DNA of 64,000 bases from Centrapalus pauciflorus (GCA_020465985.1 JAANYP010002801.1:118501-182500), one strand, 5' to 3'; positions 11,077 through 23,033 are shown, counted from the first letter of the stretch. Numbers and translations: made by a program. The notes: generated from the letters alone by a model not told the origin.

Positions 11077-11770
11077 GTTATGCGTAATCAATTTGTAATG
11101 TTGATGATAATCTTAGACACATTATAGAATCAAGTAACAATTAGGACTTGATAATGTTTATGTATTATACAGTAGTGTATCGAACAGTTTTATATTTACT
11201 GAATCATAAGTATATTGAATCACTGGTTTATTGTATCATTAGATTTACACATTTGAATCAATGTTACAAAGAATGTCATATTAAATATTGTATCAAACCT
11301 CTTATTTGACTCACTAGTTTATCATATCACTTCTTTGAATATTGTATCGAACATCTTATTTAATAGAATCAATGTTGTATAAAACAAAAAAAATTAACAT
11401 GTAAAACTGGATCAATGATTAGTATCTAAAATATTGTATGGGTCTTATAAAAAATATTGTATCAAACAAACACGTTGAATCAACAGAAATATTGAAACAA
11501 TAAAAAATGTTAATATAAAGTGAATCAAGGGTTTGAATTGAATGATCAATAAGTCGAGAAAAAGTATGTAAAATAAAAATTCTTATAAATATTATTTGTA
11601 TTTATTAAATTGAATGAATATTCTTCTAGATGACTGATTTGCCATTAGCATTGACTAAGAAGGGCTAACACGTGCACTCTTTAGCTCATTCTCATCTCTT
11701 CTCACCATAATAACCTTCTCACGTGATTCATATCCTATACACACACACACATACAGTATATGATTCGAGA
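11077..11770. other. AT-rich DNA, no gene seen
   Basis: There is no ORF of note. A word of the form ATTGTATC(A/G)AAC recurs irregularly between about 11160 and 11470, which suggests an eroded short repeat. A short (AC)n run is at about 11740. Confidence 0.6.
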
Positions 11771-12120
11771 GAGTACCACTCATTATGCAGCGCACCAGAA
11801 GGTATCACCTATAAAAAAACTTTTTTTAGATTATTTTTCATAAACAAGTTTTAACTAACATTATAAAGATGATATGTAAATTTCACATACATTTACATCT
11901 CTTAACTCAAAAATTATGTGAACGTACACTTAGATGAATTTGCATATATGTGAACGTACATTTATGTGATTCATGATATTATGCACTTAAAATGTGTGAA
12001 TGTACGTGAAACTTATATATAACCTTTGTAATGTTAATTAAAACATGTTTATGAAAAAATTTTGAGAAATTAGTTTTATGAGTGGTACATTCTGTTGCGC
12101 TGCGTAATAAGTGGTACTCA
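11771..12120. mobile_element. MITE with full-length inverted repeats
   Basis: The left end GAGTACCACTCATTATGCAG is mirrored by the reverse complement of the right end (GAGTACCACTTATTACGCAG). The match carries on inward through a CATAAAC-AGTTTTAA-TAACATTA region, so the whole ~350 bp is an imperfect palindrome with no coding capacity. I found no convincing TSD. Confidence 0.65.
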
Positions 12121-12279
12121 CTGGAACCTAAATCTATATATAGATACATACATATACATATACATATACATATTTAGGTTCAAAAAAGTACACATGAGAA
12201 TTGAGTGTACCAAAGGTACCATTCCAAAGCCACAAAATTAGAAAAAACAAGGGATGTGATCAAAAGAGATAAAAATCAC

Positions 12280-13412
12280 AACACTTATTTGACCATTCAT
12301 AATTTTTCAACACTTATTTGTTCATTCCAACATTTATTTGACCATTCACAATTCTTCAACACTTATTTGATCATTCACAATACTTATTTGATCATTCACA
12401 ATAATTATTTGACTATTTACAATTCTTGTACACATATTTGATCATTCACAACACTTATTTGATCATTCACAAGAATTATTTGACCATTAACAATATTTAT
12501 TTGATCATTCACAATATTTATTTGATCATTCACAATAATTATTTGATCATTCACAGTATTTATTTGATCATTCATAAGAATTATTTGACTATTTACAATT
12601 CTTCAACACTTATTTGATCATTCATAACACATATTTGATCATTGACAAGAATTATTTGACCATTCACATTACTTATTTGATCATTCATCAGACTAATTCA
12701 ATTATTATTTTAACCATTTATTGGACAATTTATCATAGTATATTGATAATTTGACCGTTCCTCTTGATGTTATATGATCATTCACTACACTTATTTGATC
12801 ATTGATAACACTTATAAAATGATCATTCACAAGAATTATAAAATGATCAATGACAATACTTATAAAATGATCATTCAAAACACTTAATTGATCAAATAAG
12901 TGTTGTAACTGATCAACTAAGTGTTGTGAATGGTCATTTTATAAGTCCTGTGAATTATCAAAAAAGTATTATGAATGATCAAATAAATAGTATGAATGGT
13001 CAAATAATTAATGTGAATGATCAAATAAGTGTTGTGAATGATCAAATAAATACGATGAATGGTCAAATAAGAATAGAAGAATTGTAAATTGTCTAATAAT
13101 TCCTATGAATGATCAAATAAGTGTTAAAGAATTGTGAATGGTCAAATAATTATTGTGAATGATCAAATAAATATTGTGAATGATCAAATAAGTGTAAAAG
13201 AATTGTAATTAGTCAAATAATTCTTGTGAGTGATCAAATAGGTGTTGTGAATGATCAAATAAGTGTTGTAAATAATCAATTAAGTAATGTGAATGATCAA
13301 TTAAGTGTTGTGAATGATCATTATAAATGTTGTGAATGATATTTTTATAAGTGTTGTGAATGATCATTTTATAAGTGTTGTGAATGATCATTTTATAAGT
13401 GTTGTGAATGAT
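12280..13412. repeat. Inverted pair of 21-bp repeat arrays (about 0.6 + 0.5 kb)
   Basis: From about 12280 to 12885 a 21-bp unit with core TTATTTGATCATTCAC is repeated, with CTTAT/ATTAT and GATCA/GACCA variants. From about 12890 to 13412 the same unit recurs as its reverse complement (GTGAATGATCAAATAA). The two arms could fold into a hairpin of roughly 500 bp. Outer edges read GGTTCAAAAAAGTAC near 12177 and GTGGAACCC near 13490, loosely mirrored, so this may be the interior of a TIR element. Small ORFs over it are artefacts of the repeat. Confidence 0.8.
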
Positions 13413-13629
13413 TGTTGTTATTACGAAAATACCCTTGAATAATGAGGGGTACGTTGAATACGCGGGATTTGGCTTGCTACGCTGTGGAACCCAAAACAAT
13501 CGGCTCGCCTCCTCTGCTCGCACCATCTCTACTCTCTCATCTACATCATCCTCTCTCCTCTCCTCTCTCCGCCTCTCTTCTCATCTCTCTCTCTCTATAT
13601 ATTCTTAAATACGGATATAGGATCACTAT

Positions 13630-13890
13630 ATAGTATAGTAATCAATCATATATCTAATATATATGTACATATATATATATATATGTATATATATATAGAT
13701 GTATATATATATATATATGTATACATATATATATAGACATATTTATAAATATACATACATTCATACACACATACATACATACATGTATATATGTATTAAT
13801 GTACACACACATACATACGTACATACATACATACACACATACATACACATATATATACAAATATACATATACATATACATATGTATATAT
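13630..13890. repeat. AT/CATA microsatellite region
   Basis: A compound of (TA)n, (CATA)n and (CATACA)n. Both strands give Tyr/Ile/Val/His-rich spurious ORFs. Confidence 0.9.
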
Positions 13891-15380
13891 AGGAGTAGCC
13901 GATTTATCTTGTCGGTTCAAATAAACCAAGTCGTTCGAATAATTTTTTCTACTTATTAAACTCAACTTTACAATGAAATAACAAAATAAACAATATAGAA
14001 TTGTATACTTCATAAACTTTAAAATGAAATAACATAATAAACAAGTAGATTGCTTAAAATATCTTACTTATTAAGTTATTAAGATTATTATCCTATTAAA
14101 TATATAGTCTTAAAAAACTTGTCAATTAAAATAAAAATCAAGCATATACTTTTAATGTAAAGAACTAAGCAAGTTTTTAGTTTTAAAGTTTTTCCAACTA
14201 ACCATCATAAGCTACCAAGTAGAGTAATATTATTTCAAAATTAAAGCAATAAAGGGTCCAACATACTTCCATAACTTATTTTGCGTTTTGATCGAAAAAT
14301 TGTGGGGTTACACTTAAAGACTTTTATCAAGCGTTTCAGCTTCAACCACAAGGGTAATCTCTCTTTAGCTCCTCCAGCAATACTCAACACAATCTAGTTT
14401 CGTTTCCTACCTCTAGGGGTATGGTAAAAAGGTAAGGTTTATATGTAGGATACTTTAGAGTTATAAGAAGGAAATAACATAGCTAAGTATGGTAGTAAGA
14501 ATAGCTAGATGGAAAAGGAATGACTTTTATTTTTATGGACATATTTTACAAAGGAAAGTAGTACGTAATTTTTTTTTCATAGGTAAACAAACGATGGATC
14601 TTTCATTCTTTTTCATCCTATTTATAGAACTAAACAACTATCGATTGCATGACATCTCAAACTCTCTAGTTACATGTGTCGTTCTTTTATTCTTCACTTA
14701 TAATTACATAACACATAGCTTAGAAAACATAAGCATTTGAAAGTCACATGGGGGTCATCTTGTGGTGACTTGTCTTCATCCATGTTGGCAAGCAAGACAA
14801 CCATTTTTATTGGTTTTTTTGTGAATTTTTTGAGTTAGTCGCTTTCATCAGAAGAGTTGTGATGGACACTTGTCCTGTTTGTGTTGATCTTTTCTTTGTG
14901 TGGCGAGTAATAAAGACACGTGTTTTTTGTATGCTTCCTCAAGCGGCAAACCCTAGCCAAGGCCTGTGGGCTAGATTTTATCGTACATTTATCTAGTAGC
15001 TTTATCTTAACTTGAAGGAAGTTGTAAGCAGCTCTGGGCGTATACTTAACTTAGTTGGAGTAATCATAACCGAGCTAAACAACTTTTTTCCTCCATATGT
15101 GTGAAATCCTTTTTTTAAACTTATTTTCATTCTCTGTACGACAATCATAATTCCTATAGATTTTTGATAATGAATGTCTTCAACATCAAAGTTTTGAAAG
15201 ATCTTTTGATGTTTATCATTTTTTTTTTTGTAAAAGTATCTTCTTTCCCAAGTTGGATGAAGTGATATGCAGGATATCTATCTTCTTTATAAATTTCTGG
15301 ACCTACTGATAAAAGTTTGAGAGTTAAAATGTCATTTGCTTTTATAGTAGGATTATGAACATAACAATCTTTAACTCCTT
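13891..15380. other. No gene seen; possible flank of the pararetrovirus remnant
   Basis: AT-rich, with no ORF showing family features. Because 15389-18296 is a minus-strand viral remnant, its downstream or intergenic region could fall here, but I cannot show that. Confidence 0.4.
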
Positions 15381-15388
15381 TTTTTTAT

Positions 15389-15601
15389 CTAGAACGGTAG
15401 TAGAGACATTTTAGAAAAATCTAGAGGGGTGGCTTTTATCCGAATTACTGCTCCAAAATCATACCAATATCTTATTTCATTAGGAGTGAAATGTTGTTGA
15501 AAATATATCCTTGGATATAATCCACTTTTATCTACTTTTCGAGTCTCGTTATTAGAAAGATTATATAACTCTCTAATCAGTGAATTTTGTAATTCAACCA
15601 C
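15389..15601 (-). pseudogene. Second downstream viral ORF remnant (70 codons)
   Basis: It contains a GLYPRIYFQQHFTPNEIRYW stretch and the word YDFGAVI. A role as part of a transactivator-like protein is possible from its place after pol, but I cannot confirm it. Confidence 0.35.
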
Positions 15602-15738
15602 CGAATGTTGATCATCAAAACATACCCTTTTGAGGGATTAAGTTTTTCTTTTTCAGATTTTTCCCATTGAGGTCTTAAGGAAATGGGTTTATTTATATCT
15701 ATTTCTTCTTCATTTGAAAATTTATCTTCAATCATATC

Positions 15739-15987
15739 TTATGGGAAATCTTCCCCAATATATTTAAAATCGACTTTTAAATAATTTTTCATAACTTCAT
15801 TACCGATTTTATAATTTCCTATCTTTGCTTGCATGATCTGGCAAGTCGTTCTCAGCAACTCTACTGCTTCTCGAGCGCTGCACATAGCTAAGACATCTAA
15901 AATGTCAGAGACACTTTTTTCTAATAAATTTATTTGTTTTTCCATATCGTTGATCAGATTATCCATATCTTGCATTATCTCAGCCAT
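15739..15987 (-). pseudogene. Small ORF overlapping the end of viral pol (82 codons)
   Basis: The ATG overlaps the last codons of the pol remnant, an arrangement common in compact viral genomes. The product is helical and charged (MAEIMQDMDNLINDMEKQ) and could be the start of the ORF that follows pol, which in caulimoviruses is the transactivator/inclusion-body protein. The assignment rests on position only. Confidence 0.4.
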
Positions 15988-16018
15988 CCCTGGTAAGAAA
16001 ATCTGCTAAAACATTCTT

Positions 16019-16440
16019 GTCAAATTTTACAATTTCTATATCAAAATTATATTCAGATAAAAGAGGTTGGCATCTAATGAGTCTTTAATATTCAGGCTTA
16101 GAAGGAAAGTTATTTTTAATAAAGGTTTTTACATGATAAAACTTCTGACAACTTTTTTACGACAGCTAATAATTCTTTTTCGTTTATATGATATCTTGTT
16201 TGGGTGTCGGTAAATGTTCCCGAGCAATATTTACATAAGCTTTCTTCAATCTTTTCTTCATTGTTATTAAGATCTATCTTTTAAAGTATTCCGCTCCAAT
16301 AATTTCGGAAGCATATGCTTCAAGTATTAATTTGTCGTTTTCACTTGGTAGTTGTAATTATGATAAATTTTTACACTATCCTTTATTCTTTTTTACTTGA
16401 TTTTCTAGATTTTTGTCAAAGAAGAATATTTTATCCTTTT
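16019..16440 (-). pseudogene. RNase H of endogenous pararetrovirus, broken
   Basis: Minus-strand fragments show a YCSGTF block followed by a NEKELLAVVKKL block, and near 16020 an NVLADFLTRDG ending typical of the C-terminus of the viral polymerase. Stops and frame changes lie in between. Confidence 0.6.
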
Positions 16441-17298
16441 TTAATAGTTCTTGAAGAGTTTTCTTAGTGCTACTAGATTTTGAATAAAATGAGAAGCATA
16501 ATTAAGTATTCCTAAGAAACTTTGAACTTGTTTCTTATCTACAAGCTTATCGGGAAAAGCTGTTATTTTTTCAAGTATATGACTTTGAAGTTGTATCCCT
16601 TTGTCATCAATCTTCATTCCTAAAAACTCTATATGTTCTTGTAGTATTTTAGACTTCTTTTCTGATAAAGCTAATCCATTCTTGATACATAATTCCACAA
16701 AAAAAAATTGAAGTGTTTTATATGAGATTCGATATTATCAGATAAAACTAAAATATTATCATCGTAAACAAAAATAAAATTGTAATATCTAAAAATATTA
16801 TCCATTTTTCTTTGAAATATTTGCGGAGCATTCTTTAATCCAAAAGACATAACTAACCACTCATATTGACCTTGTGGGGTAGAAAACGCGATGTAATTAA
16901 GTTATACTATCAGGGTGCATTTTTATTTGCCCAAAACCACTTTTACAATCGAATTGTGAAAATATCATTTTGTTTCTAGTCCTATTTATCAAACTTTCTT
17001 TATGAGGTTAAAAATATCCATCAAATATGATGTTATCATTTAGCTTTTTATACATCCTAGTTTTGCCTCTGGTTATTTTTGCATGAATTCTTACTAAAAA
17101 GGCAGGTGAACTATGTGGGCTTTGGCTAGATCTAATTAACTTGCGATTTAGTAATTCTTTTATTTGTGTTTTAAACTCATTTTGGTCTTTTGGATAATAT
17201 CTCATAGACTTGACTCTTATCTCTTTATTTTTATCTTTCATTTCGAGTATGGCTATAATCTGATTCTTGTACCAAAAATTGTAAAGGGTTTTCTGCAT
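16441..17298 (-). pseudogene. Reverse transcriptase of endogenous pararetrovirus, broken
   Basis: Upstream blocks include SSPAFLVR and a Lys/Arg-rich block followed by NDN. A middle block reads MSFGLKNAPQIFQRKM. The catalytic region has YDD with an altered neighbour (YDDN rather than IDDI), and a downstream block carries EFLGMKI and SFLGILNYASHFI. Stops or frame changes separate the pieces at about 16700 and 16900-17000. In this viral family the enzyme copies pregenomic RNA to DNA; this copy cannot be active. Confidence 0.78.
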
Positions 17299-17564
17299 AA
17301 CAACCTCTTAATTTGTTTTTTATATCTTCTATATTTGAATCTAATTTTCGTAATTGTATTTGAAATTTTAATAAACGTGTTCCTTTTGGAAAAATCGACT
17401 TTTCTTTATACCCTATCTCACCACGTTGGGCTGTGCAGGGTTTAAATATAATTGGTTTTGGTTTAGATAGGCATGTTTAATTTTCATAACGACTATTAAA
17501 TGATGACATGGTGTTTTAAATATCAATTGAGCCGCTACTATGTCAAACGTGACCTTATTAAATA

Positions 17565-18082
17565 GGGGTAATTGCGTAAAAAACCACCAACTTGTCAGTT
17601 TTTTTGTGATTAAAACCCCAAACCATTTTCCGTTGCATAAAAAACCCCGACTTAACTAAAAATCAGGAAATCAGTGTTTTATCAAAGGGTAACCGGTTGA
17701 AACCGGTTTTTAAATCCTACGTGGACCGGTAAATAACTTACGTGAAATAAATTTTAATAGTTGAAACCGGTTATCAAGTATTACACATCATTTAAACCCT
17801 CGTTGATGATGTATTCCCGTTTAAAAAGTACAATAAAAATTATTAACGGAAGTTTAAATGATTTGTAATACTTGACAACCAGTTTCAACAATTAAAATTT
17901 AATCCACGTAGGTTATTTACCTGTCCACGTAGGATTAATAACCGGTTGAAATCGGTTACCCATTGATAAAACCTTAATTTACGAATTTTTAGTTAGTTCG
18001 GGGTTTTCTATGCAACGAAAAATGGTATGGGGTTTTAATCACAAAAAGCCGACAAGTTTGGGGTTTTTTACGCAGTTATCCC
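17565..18082. mobile_element. MULE-type MITE (518 bp) with 9-bp TSD
   Basis: The ends are GGGGTAATTGCGTAAAAAAC and, on the other strand, GGGATAACTGCGTAAAAAAC. Long inverted repeats continue into CTTGTC...GTGATTAAAACCCCA. It is flanked by perfect TATTAAATA at 17556-17564 and 18083-18091. A 9-bp TSD is typical of Mutator-like elements. There is no coding capacity. A relative lies at 57745. Confidence 0.88.
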
Positions 18083-18296
18083 TATTAAATAATTGTAAGA
18101 AAGCATTACCTAATAGCACATCAAAACAAGTATCATAAAAATAAATTGAAGGCCATTTTATCAAGAAAGATCCTAATAGGATTATGAGTCTTTCTATGCC
18201 TTTATTGGTCATAATAATATTATTGGATATATATCTTCCTTTAAGAGGAGGTAAATCTTCTAAATGACAACACACACACACACACCTAAATGACAA
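18083..18296 (-). pseudogene. Distal part of viral aspartic protease, interrupted by a MITE
   Basis: It carries a DVLLGNAFLQL motif, the hydrophobic LLGN block found in retroviral-type aspartic proteases. The frame is interrupted at 18082 by the MITE; protease-to-RT sequence resumes at 17564. Confidence 0.55.
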
Positions 18297-18413
18297 GTAG
18301 AAATAACGTTTATATACCTATTGGGATTACTTATAAAAATTATAAAGCAGAGTATTTTGCGGCCTATATGGATGGTGGTTTGGGAACTTGTTTATGTAAA
18401 CCTAACTGTTTTC

Positions 18414-18418
<5 letters not shown>
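18290..18418 (+). pseudogene. Protease active-site-like fragment in opposite orientation
   Basis: The plus strand reads AAYMDGGLGTCLC, resembling the D-(S/T)-G active-site loop of a viral protease with the middle residue altered. It lies next to the minus-strand distal protease part, so an inversion breakpoint sits at about 18280-18296, beside a short (AC)n run. The fragment then runs into (TA)n. Confidence 0.45.

Positions 18419-18505
<87 letters not shown>
18416..18505. repeat. (TA)45 microsatellite
   Basis: An uninterrupted TA dinucleotide run of about 90 bp. Confidence 0.97.
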
Positions 18506-18509
<4 letters not shown>

Positions 18510-18878
18510 TATCCGTGAGAGGTTATTTTTAGTCCACAAGATTTGATTTGATAAAGTTTTACTTTTTCTAAAAAGATCAATCTTAAAATGATTTCTAACG
18601 TATAATTGGAACCTTTTTTTTTTCTATAAACAACCATATTAGAATAGCATCTTGCCCAATTTGATTATCGTTTTTATGGCTTCATCTATTTCATGAAATT
18701 CCCAATTAAATAAGTGTATTTGTGGGGTTCATCTAACTTGTGTTTATTTAATCGGACACATAAGTTATGGTTTATATAATTTTCATTTACTCATGAAACT
18801 TACTCCATTAAAATATTCTCCTTGTATCTTATAATTCTTTAAATTATTTTCTTTAGCTAATATTATAGCATTATATCT

Positions 18879-18890
<12 letters not shown>
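18506..18890. other. AT-rich spacer, no identifiable gene
   Basis: Short open stretches on the minus strand (for example upstream of the second TA run) may be more of the pararetrovirus, but no motif identifies them. Confidence 0.35.

Positions 18891-18955
<65 letters not shown>
18891..18955. repeat. (TA)32 microsatellite
   Basis: An uninterrupted TA run of about 65 bp, preceded by CACACATACA. Confidence 0.97.
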
Positions 18956-18957
<2 letters not shown>

Positions 18958-19474
18958 CGTGACATTTTGCTAGGTTTTAAGGATTTACATAGTATTAAAA
19001 TATGTCCCGAACGAAACTGTTCATGTTGTGTTTGCTTTTATTAAAGGTCGAACGAACACCAAATTAAATTTCTTAATGTTTGTTTATCAAAACTTAACAA
19101 AACAAATAAACGAATAAAAATATTAAAATAAACATAATCTTTTATCTGGATAGGTTTCCTATTTTAATGGACTTTTTCAAGTTAGCAGCATGCGTGTCAT
19201 TAATTGAATTACTAAAGTCATGCAAATTAAAATTGAATTATTGGTTACGACTAAAATGGAAATATAAGTTCTAACCTATAATATCAATCCAAAACACGTG
19301 GATCATGTTTTAAGAATAGCACCTGTTTTAGATTTTTTTTTTATTTTATTTTTAATGGTGTTACATATAAATGAAAAGAAAGAAAATAGGAACAAATCTT
19401 AGAGAAACTCAAATAAAATTAGGATAGAAAAGATAGAAAATTCTATATTAGAAGAAACCCCTCAATTCAAGGGT

Positions 19475-20000
19475 GTTCATAAAAATCTGAATCCGAGCAT
19501 TCGAAATAAAAATCCGAAAATTACTTCCGAAATTTCGGATATCCAGATTTTCGGATATCCAAAATTTCGGATTAAGATAGTAAAATTCCAACTTTCGGAT
19601 ATCCGGAAATCAATTTTTTAATTTTATATATCTTTAATATTGAGTATTTATTGTTATTCTAATGTATATTTTTTAAGTTTTATCTTGATAATATATATTT
19701 ATTAATTAATATTTTATATATTTTAGTTTTTTTAATCTTTTTTAGTCGTTTTGAATAAATAATTACGGATACATTTAATTTGAGATATGTTTATCTTTAA
19801 TATGTATTTGGATATATGAATTTGTATTTTTAGATATTTAAATATTTGATTTAATTTAAAAAATATGATTTTTCGGATATTCAGATTATCCGATATCCGA
19901 ATCCAAAATTTCGGATATCAGATTCGGATACAGATACAGATAGCAAAAATCATCATCTAAAAATTCGGATATCCGATTTTGGACACCCCTACCCTTCATA
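19475..20000. mobile_element. MITE-like element rich in TTCGGATATCC words
   Basis: The left end AGGGTGTTCATAAAAATC is mirrored by the right end (reverse complement AGGGGTGTCCAAAATCGG). Inside each end the word TTCGGATATCC and relatives are repeated several times in both directions, around an AT-rich core. A second copy is at 62900-63385. No clear TSD was found. Confidence 0.65.
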
Positions 20001-20599
20001 ACCCAGATTATGACTCAAAATACATTCGTGGAATCATAGTGGATGTTGGGAATTCGTATCGTTTTTTCATAAAAACATAAAGTTTAATCGTATTAAAAGC
20101 AAAGAAAGCTTTTTTTAACCCTTTTAAATTTTACGAATTCCGTATACAAATTATCAAGTAAACATAAGATAAGTATACCAGAAAGCATATAAAAATCATA
20201 CTACAAACAACCATTCAAGTATAACATGAAAACGTGAAACTGAGAGTATTTGCTATATTTGGATTATTTTTTGGATACTTAATTACAACAATATTTGCAT
20301 TATTTTTTGGATACTTATATAATTACAACAATATTTGCACTATTTATTTATTTCATAAATAAATGAATAATATCATAAATAATTATGATAATTAAAATTT
20401 AGTATTTTATTTATTTGAAAAATAAAAGATAATATTAAAAAGATGCATCCATTTAAATCATGAATAATAATATATAATTTAATAATCCAATTAAAGGATT
20501 TCAGTTGAAAAATGCAATGTTATAAAAAGTGCTAGGCGCCTTGCGAGTAGTTGAATTGGAATTGTTATATGAATTTTATAATTTTATATGAATTTAAGA

Positions 20600-20889
20600 G
20601 GGCTTAGTATAAAAAACCAACATGTTTTCACGCTTTTTACGTTTTCATCCGTCAATGTTATTTTTTCTAGAAAAGTCCTTAAGTTAATTTTTTTTCTAGT
20701 TTTGTGAAATTTGACTATTAGAGACCGTTATAATTAGTAAACCGGGTTTTTATAAACTGAAAAATCGAGTTCTAATAGCCAAATTCACTAAACCAAAAAA
20801 AATAACTTGAGAACTTTTCTAAAAAAATAAATGGAGGGACGAAAACACAAAAAACGTGAAAACAAGTTAGTTTTATTCGTAATAAACCC
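20600..20889. mobile_element. Palindromic MITE, family of 42175-42484
   Basis: The left arm contains ACCAACATGTTTTCACG and CTTTTTACGTTTTCATCC. The right arm is its inverted copy, ending in TAATAAACCC. About 290 bp. The same words occur at 42175-42484 (with a perfect TSD), about 54150-54446 and 63405-63565. The TSD here is degenerate. Confidence 0.75.
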
Positions 20890-21300
20890 AATTTTATAAT
20901 ACAAATGTAGCAAAATATGCTCACTATATTTAATAACATCTCATACAAAATGAATTGAGTTTCACGTTTTCATGTTACACTTGAATGGTCAGTCCTATTG
21001 TACCCCTAAAAAATCAGCTATGCATGACAATATGACATATCAAAATAATCTTTAATTTTATAATGTTTACAAAAAACATTTTCGTTATCTCTATTATGGG
21101 CACACATTGCATTTGATTTATTCCTAACAAAATTTGAACATAAAAAATGGATTATGAACTTATTTGAATGTGTTTCGATTTTCATAAATTTAGTTTCTTA
21201 AAAATAATAATTAGATAAGAATAAAGAGAGCTTTAATTTGATATGGTTTTATTATTGGTAAAAAGATATAAGTTGTTGCTTTTATCGGTAAAAAGATAAA

Positions 21301-23033
21301 ATGTTCTATTAACTAGACCGAAAGGGGAATAACGACAAGTCTTCCTAGCGATGTAAAATTCTTTTGGTATATGAAATCTCGATGTGTAGGTCAATTCAAT
21401 ATCGAACAGAAGGGTAGCAATTCTTTTGGCACAGTCTTTTGGTATATGCAATTGAGAAGGCAAAGTTAGATAGAAGGGCTTGCCTTCCACATTTTCGTAT
21501 ACCAAAATACGAATTGAGAAGTGACTTTGTACAAAAGTATATTGTACCATCTGTCAATCAAATTTATTCTGTCCATTTAGAACTGGATTTTGTACAAACT
21601 AAACCTAAGCCAATAGAGTGTCTTGCCTTCACAATATTGAAGGAGAAACGTAGTCAATGCTTTCATAGATGCCATACAACCATCCCTTACCCTCCTAGTC
21701 CAAGAAGAGCTTCCCCTCCTTCCAGGCCCTCAAAACCTTGCTTCCTAAGCATACTGAGAAAGAATTAGCAGAGTCCTCTCCCTCCTCTTAAAAGAGGAAA
21801 GCGGGCTAACCCTAGAGAGAGACCAACCCTAATTGCTCTTAAGGTTAATTAATGGCTTTCAAGGGCTGGGGGACATTAGCCACTCTCTTGCTCGTACCTT
21901 GCTAACAACCGTCAACAACCAGTGTTGCAACAACTCCTAAATCAATAGGGTCATAAAGACTAGTCCTACTTGCCCTAGAGATTAGTTAATAGCTTCAAAG
22001 ATCGGCAGGAAGTCATATAACCTAGCTCTCCTTGCTTGATAGAGGGTCGGATAGAGGGCTAGTAAACTAGCTGAGTCATTCGAGAGCCTTCAAACTTGGC
22101 TAAGCCTTCACATAAGCGGGACTGCTTGCATGTCTATCATTAGATTTGCGGGTAGTGGAGGGAGTGCTGCCTCTCCTTAACAGTCGAGCTATTTCTTTCA
22201 TCTTAAGGAGAATGAGCGTAATGGAACGATATCAAGTCTATAAGTCGGAGAGGTCGTATCGTCGAGCGAGTTAGGGAGGTCGACTAAAGCCGACCTGAGG
22301 GAGGCCTACACCCATCGGTCTAGAAAGCGAAGGAAAGGGGTCTTTGGGAAGCCACTAGTCGCTTCTGGCGAAGTATCTAGAAGGCTGACCACTACATAGA
22401 GAGATCCATATACCAGTCATGAGCGATAGTGAAGCCTAGAGAGGCGCAAGACAGGATCCAAGAGCTTAGAAAGGGTCAGGAAAGGAGCAGAGAAGGGGTT
22501 GGATTTCACCTATGATCAGATCAGTGGGCAGCCATAGTTTACTTTTTTTGTAGTGTTGTTAACGTTGTTGAAAGCTTATTACTTATTTATCTACGCTTCG
22601 CTTTTCGGAGCTGCCCCCAACTCACACTATGGCGGAGGAGGTGCCGTGAAGATCTAGGAATGTGAGCAGTACAAGCTGAAAGGCTCCCATACTGTTTGGA
22701 GGGCATGAGGCATATATGACAAATAAACTCAATCGTCGTAGAAGTTGTTCCTAGGAAAGATTATGGTTCTCGGGTATCCAATCAATTAATCCCCCAAACC
22801 GGAGAAGCTTAAGCGGAATGAAAGGGTAGGGTGAGGGAAAAGAAAATGGGGGGAAGCAACTCAATTTAAGGCTTTGCTCCCAGATCGCTTCGTGAGCTCA
22901 TTTAGTAGACAGTGAGTGTGCGCCCCTTTAGAGAAGAGATAGGGGCGAGTACTGCACGAGCTCGTAAGTAAAGTACGAACGAGCCTTGTCTACGAAGCAG
23001 AGCGACCTCGTCTTTCTTGCTTTGCTATTATCG
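21301..23033. other. Probable mitochondrial DNA insertion (NUMT)
   Basis: This 1.7-kb block is clearly richer in G+C than its surroundings, lacks the local repeats, and reads like plant mitochondrial spacer DNA (for example GAGAAGAGATAGGGGCGAG and CGAGCTCGTAAGTAAAGTACG). It contains a good group II intron domain V at 22664-22697. Both sides abut similar nuclear sequence (ATCGGTAAAAAGATAAAA on the left, ATCGGTATAAAGATAAAAG on the right), as if one locus was opened by the insertion. A 105-codon minus-strand ORF at 21233-21550 partly lies in it; I do not recognise its product. A chloroplast source is less likely from the wording. Confidence 0.65.
22664..22697 (+). ncRNA. Group II intron domain V (organellar intron fragment)
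   Basis: Exactly 34 nt fold as domain V. The lower stem AGCAGTA pairs with TACTGTT (with one G-U), the upper stem AGCT pairs with GGCT, and the cap is a GAAA tetraloop. The conserved AGC catalytic triad is at the 5' side. Sequence after it could form domain VI. This is the catalytic core element of group II introns, which in plants are in organelle genes, so it marks the surrounding block as organellar in origin. The host intron (probably an nad gene) is not identified. It is not expected to be functional here. Confidence 0.72.

Larger units (their letters stand above)
15389..18430 (-). mobile_element. Endogenous pararetrovirus (Caulimoviridae-like), degraded
   Basis: Minus-strand fragments occur in the viral order: protease end, reverse transcriptase, RNase H, then two small ORF remnants. 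All are broken by stops and frameshifts, with a MITE (17565-18082) inside the protease region. A further protease-like piece lies on the opposite strand at 18290-18418, so part of the copy is inverted. The RT wording resembles caulimovirus/cavemovirus-type RT more than Ty3/gypsy. No integrase is seen, as expected for this family. The genus is not resolved. The copy is a fossil with no intact ORF. Confidence 0.75.

Noticed and set aside
12280..13412. CRISPR-like array
   Set aside because: Units are contiguous 21-bp tandem repeats without unique spacers, in a plant genome, and inverted halfway.
12205..13526. ORFs with YLIIHNTYLIIHN repeats
   Set aside because: Translation of the 21-bp TTTGATCATTCAC array; same period artefact, with no start context or non-repeat domain.
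13654..14013. Tyr/Ile/Val-rich ORFs, both strands
   Set aside because: Microsatellite translation of (TA)n and (CATA)n.
21233..21768. A known mitochondrial protein gene in the NUMT
   Set aside because: A 105-codon minus ORF (YSPFGLVNRT near its end) looks non-random, but I cannot match it to a mitochondrial gene, and the plus-strand ORF over it is an antisense shadow.
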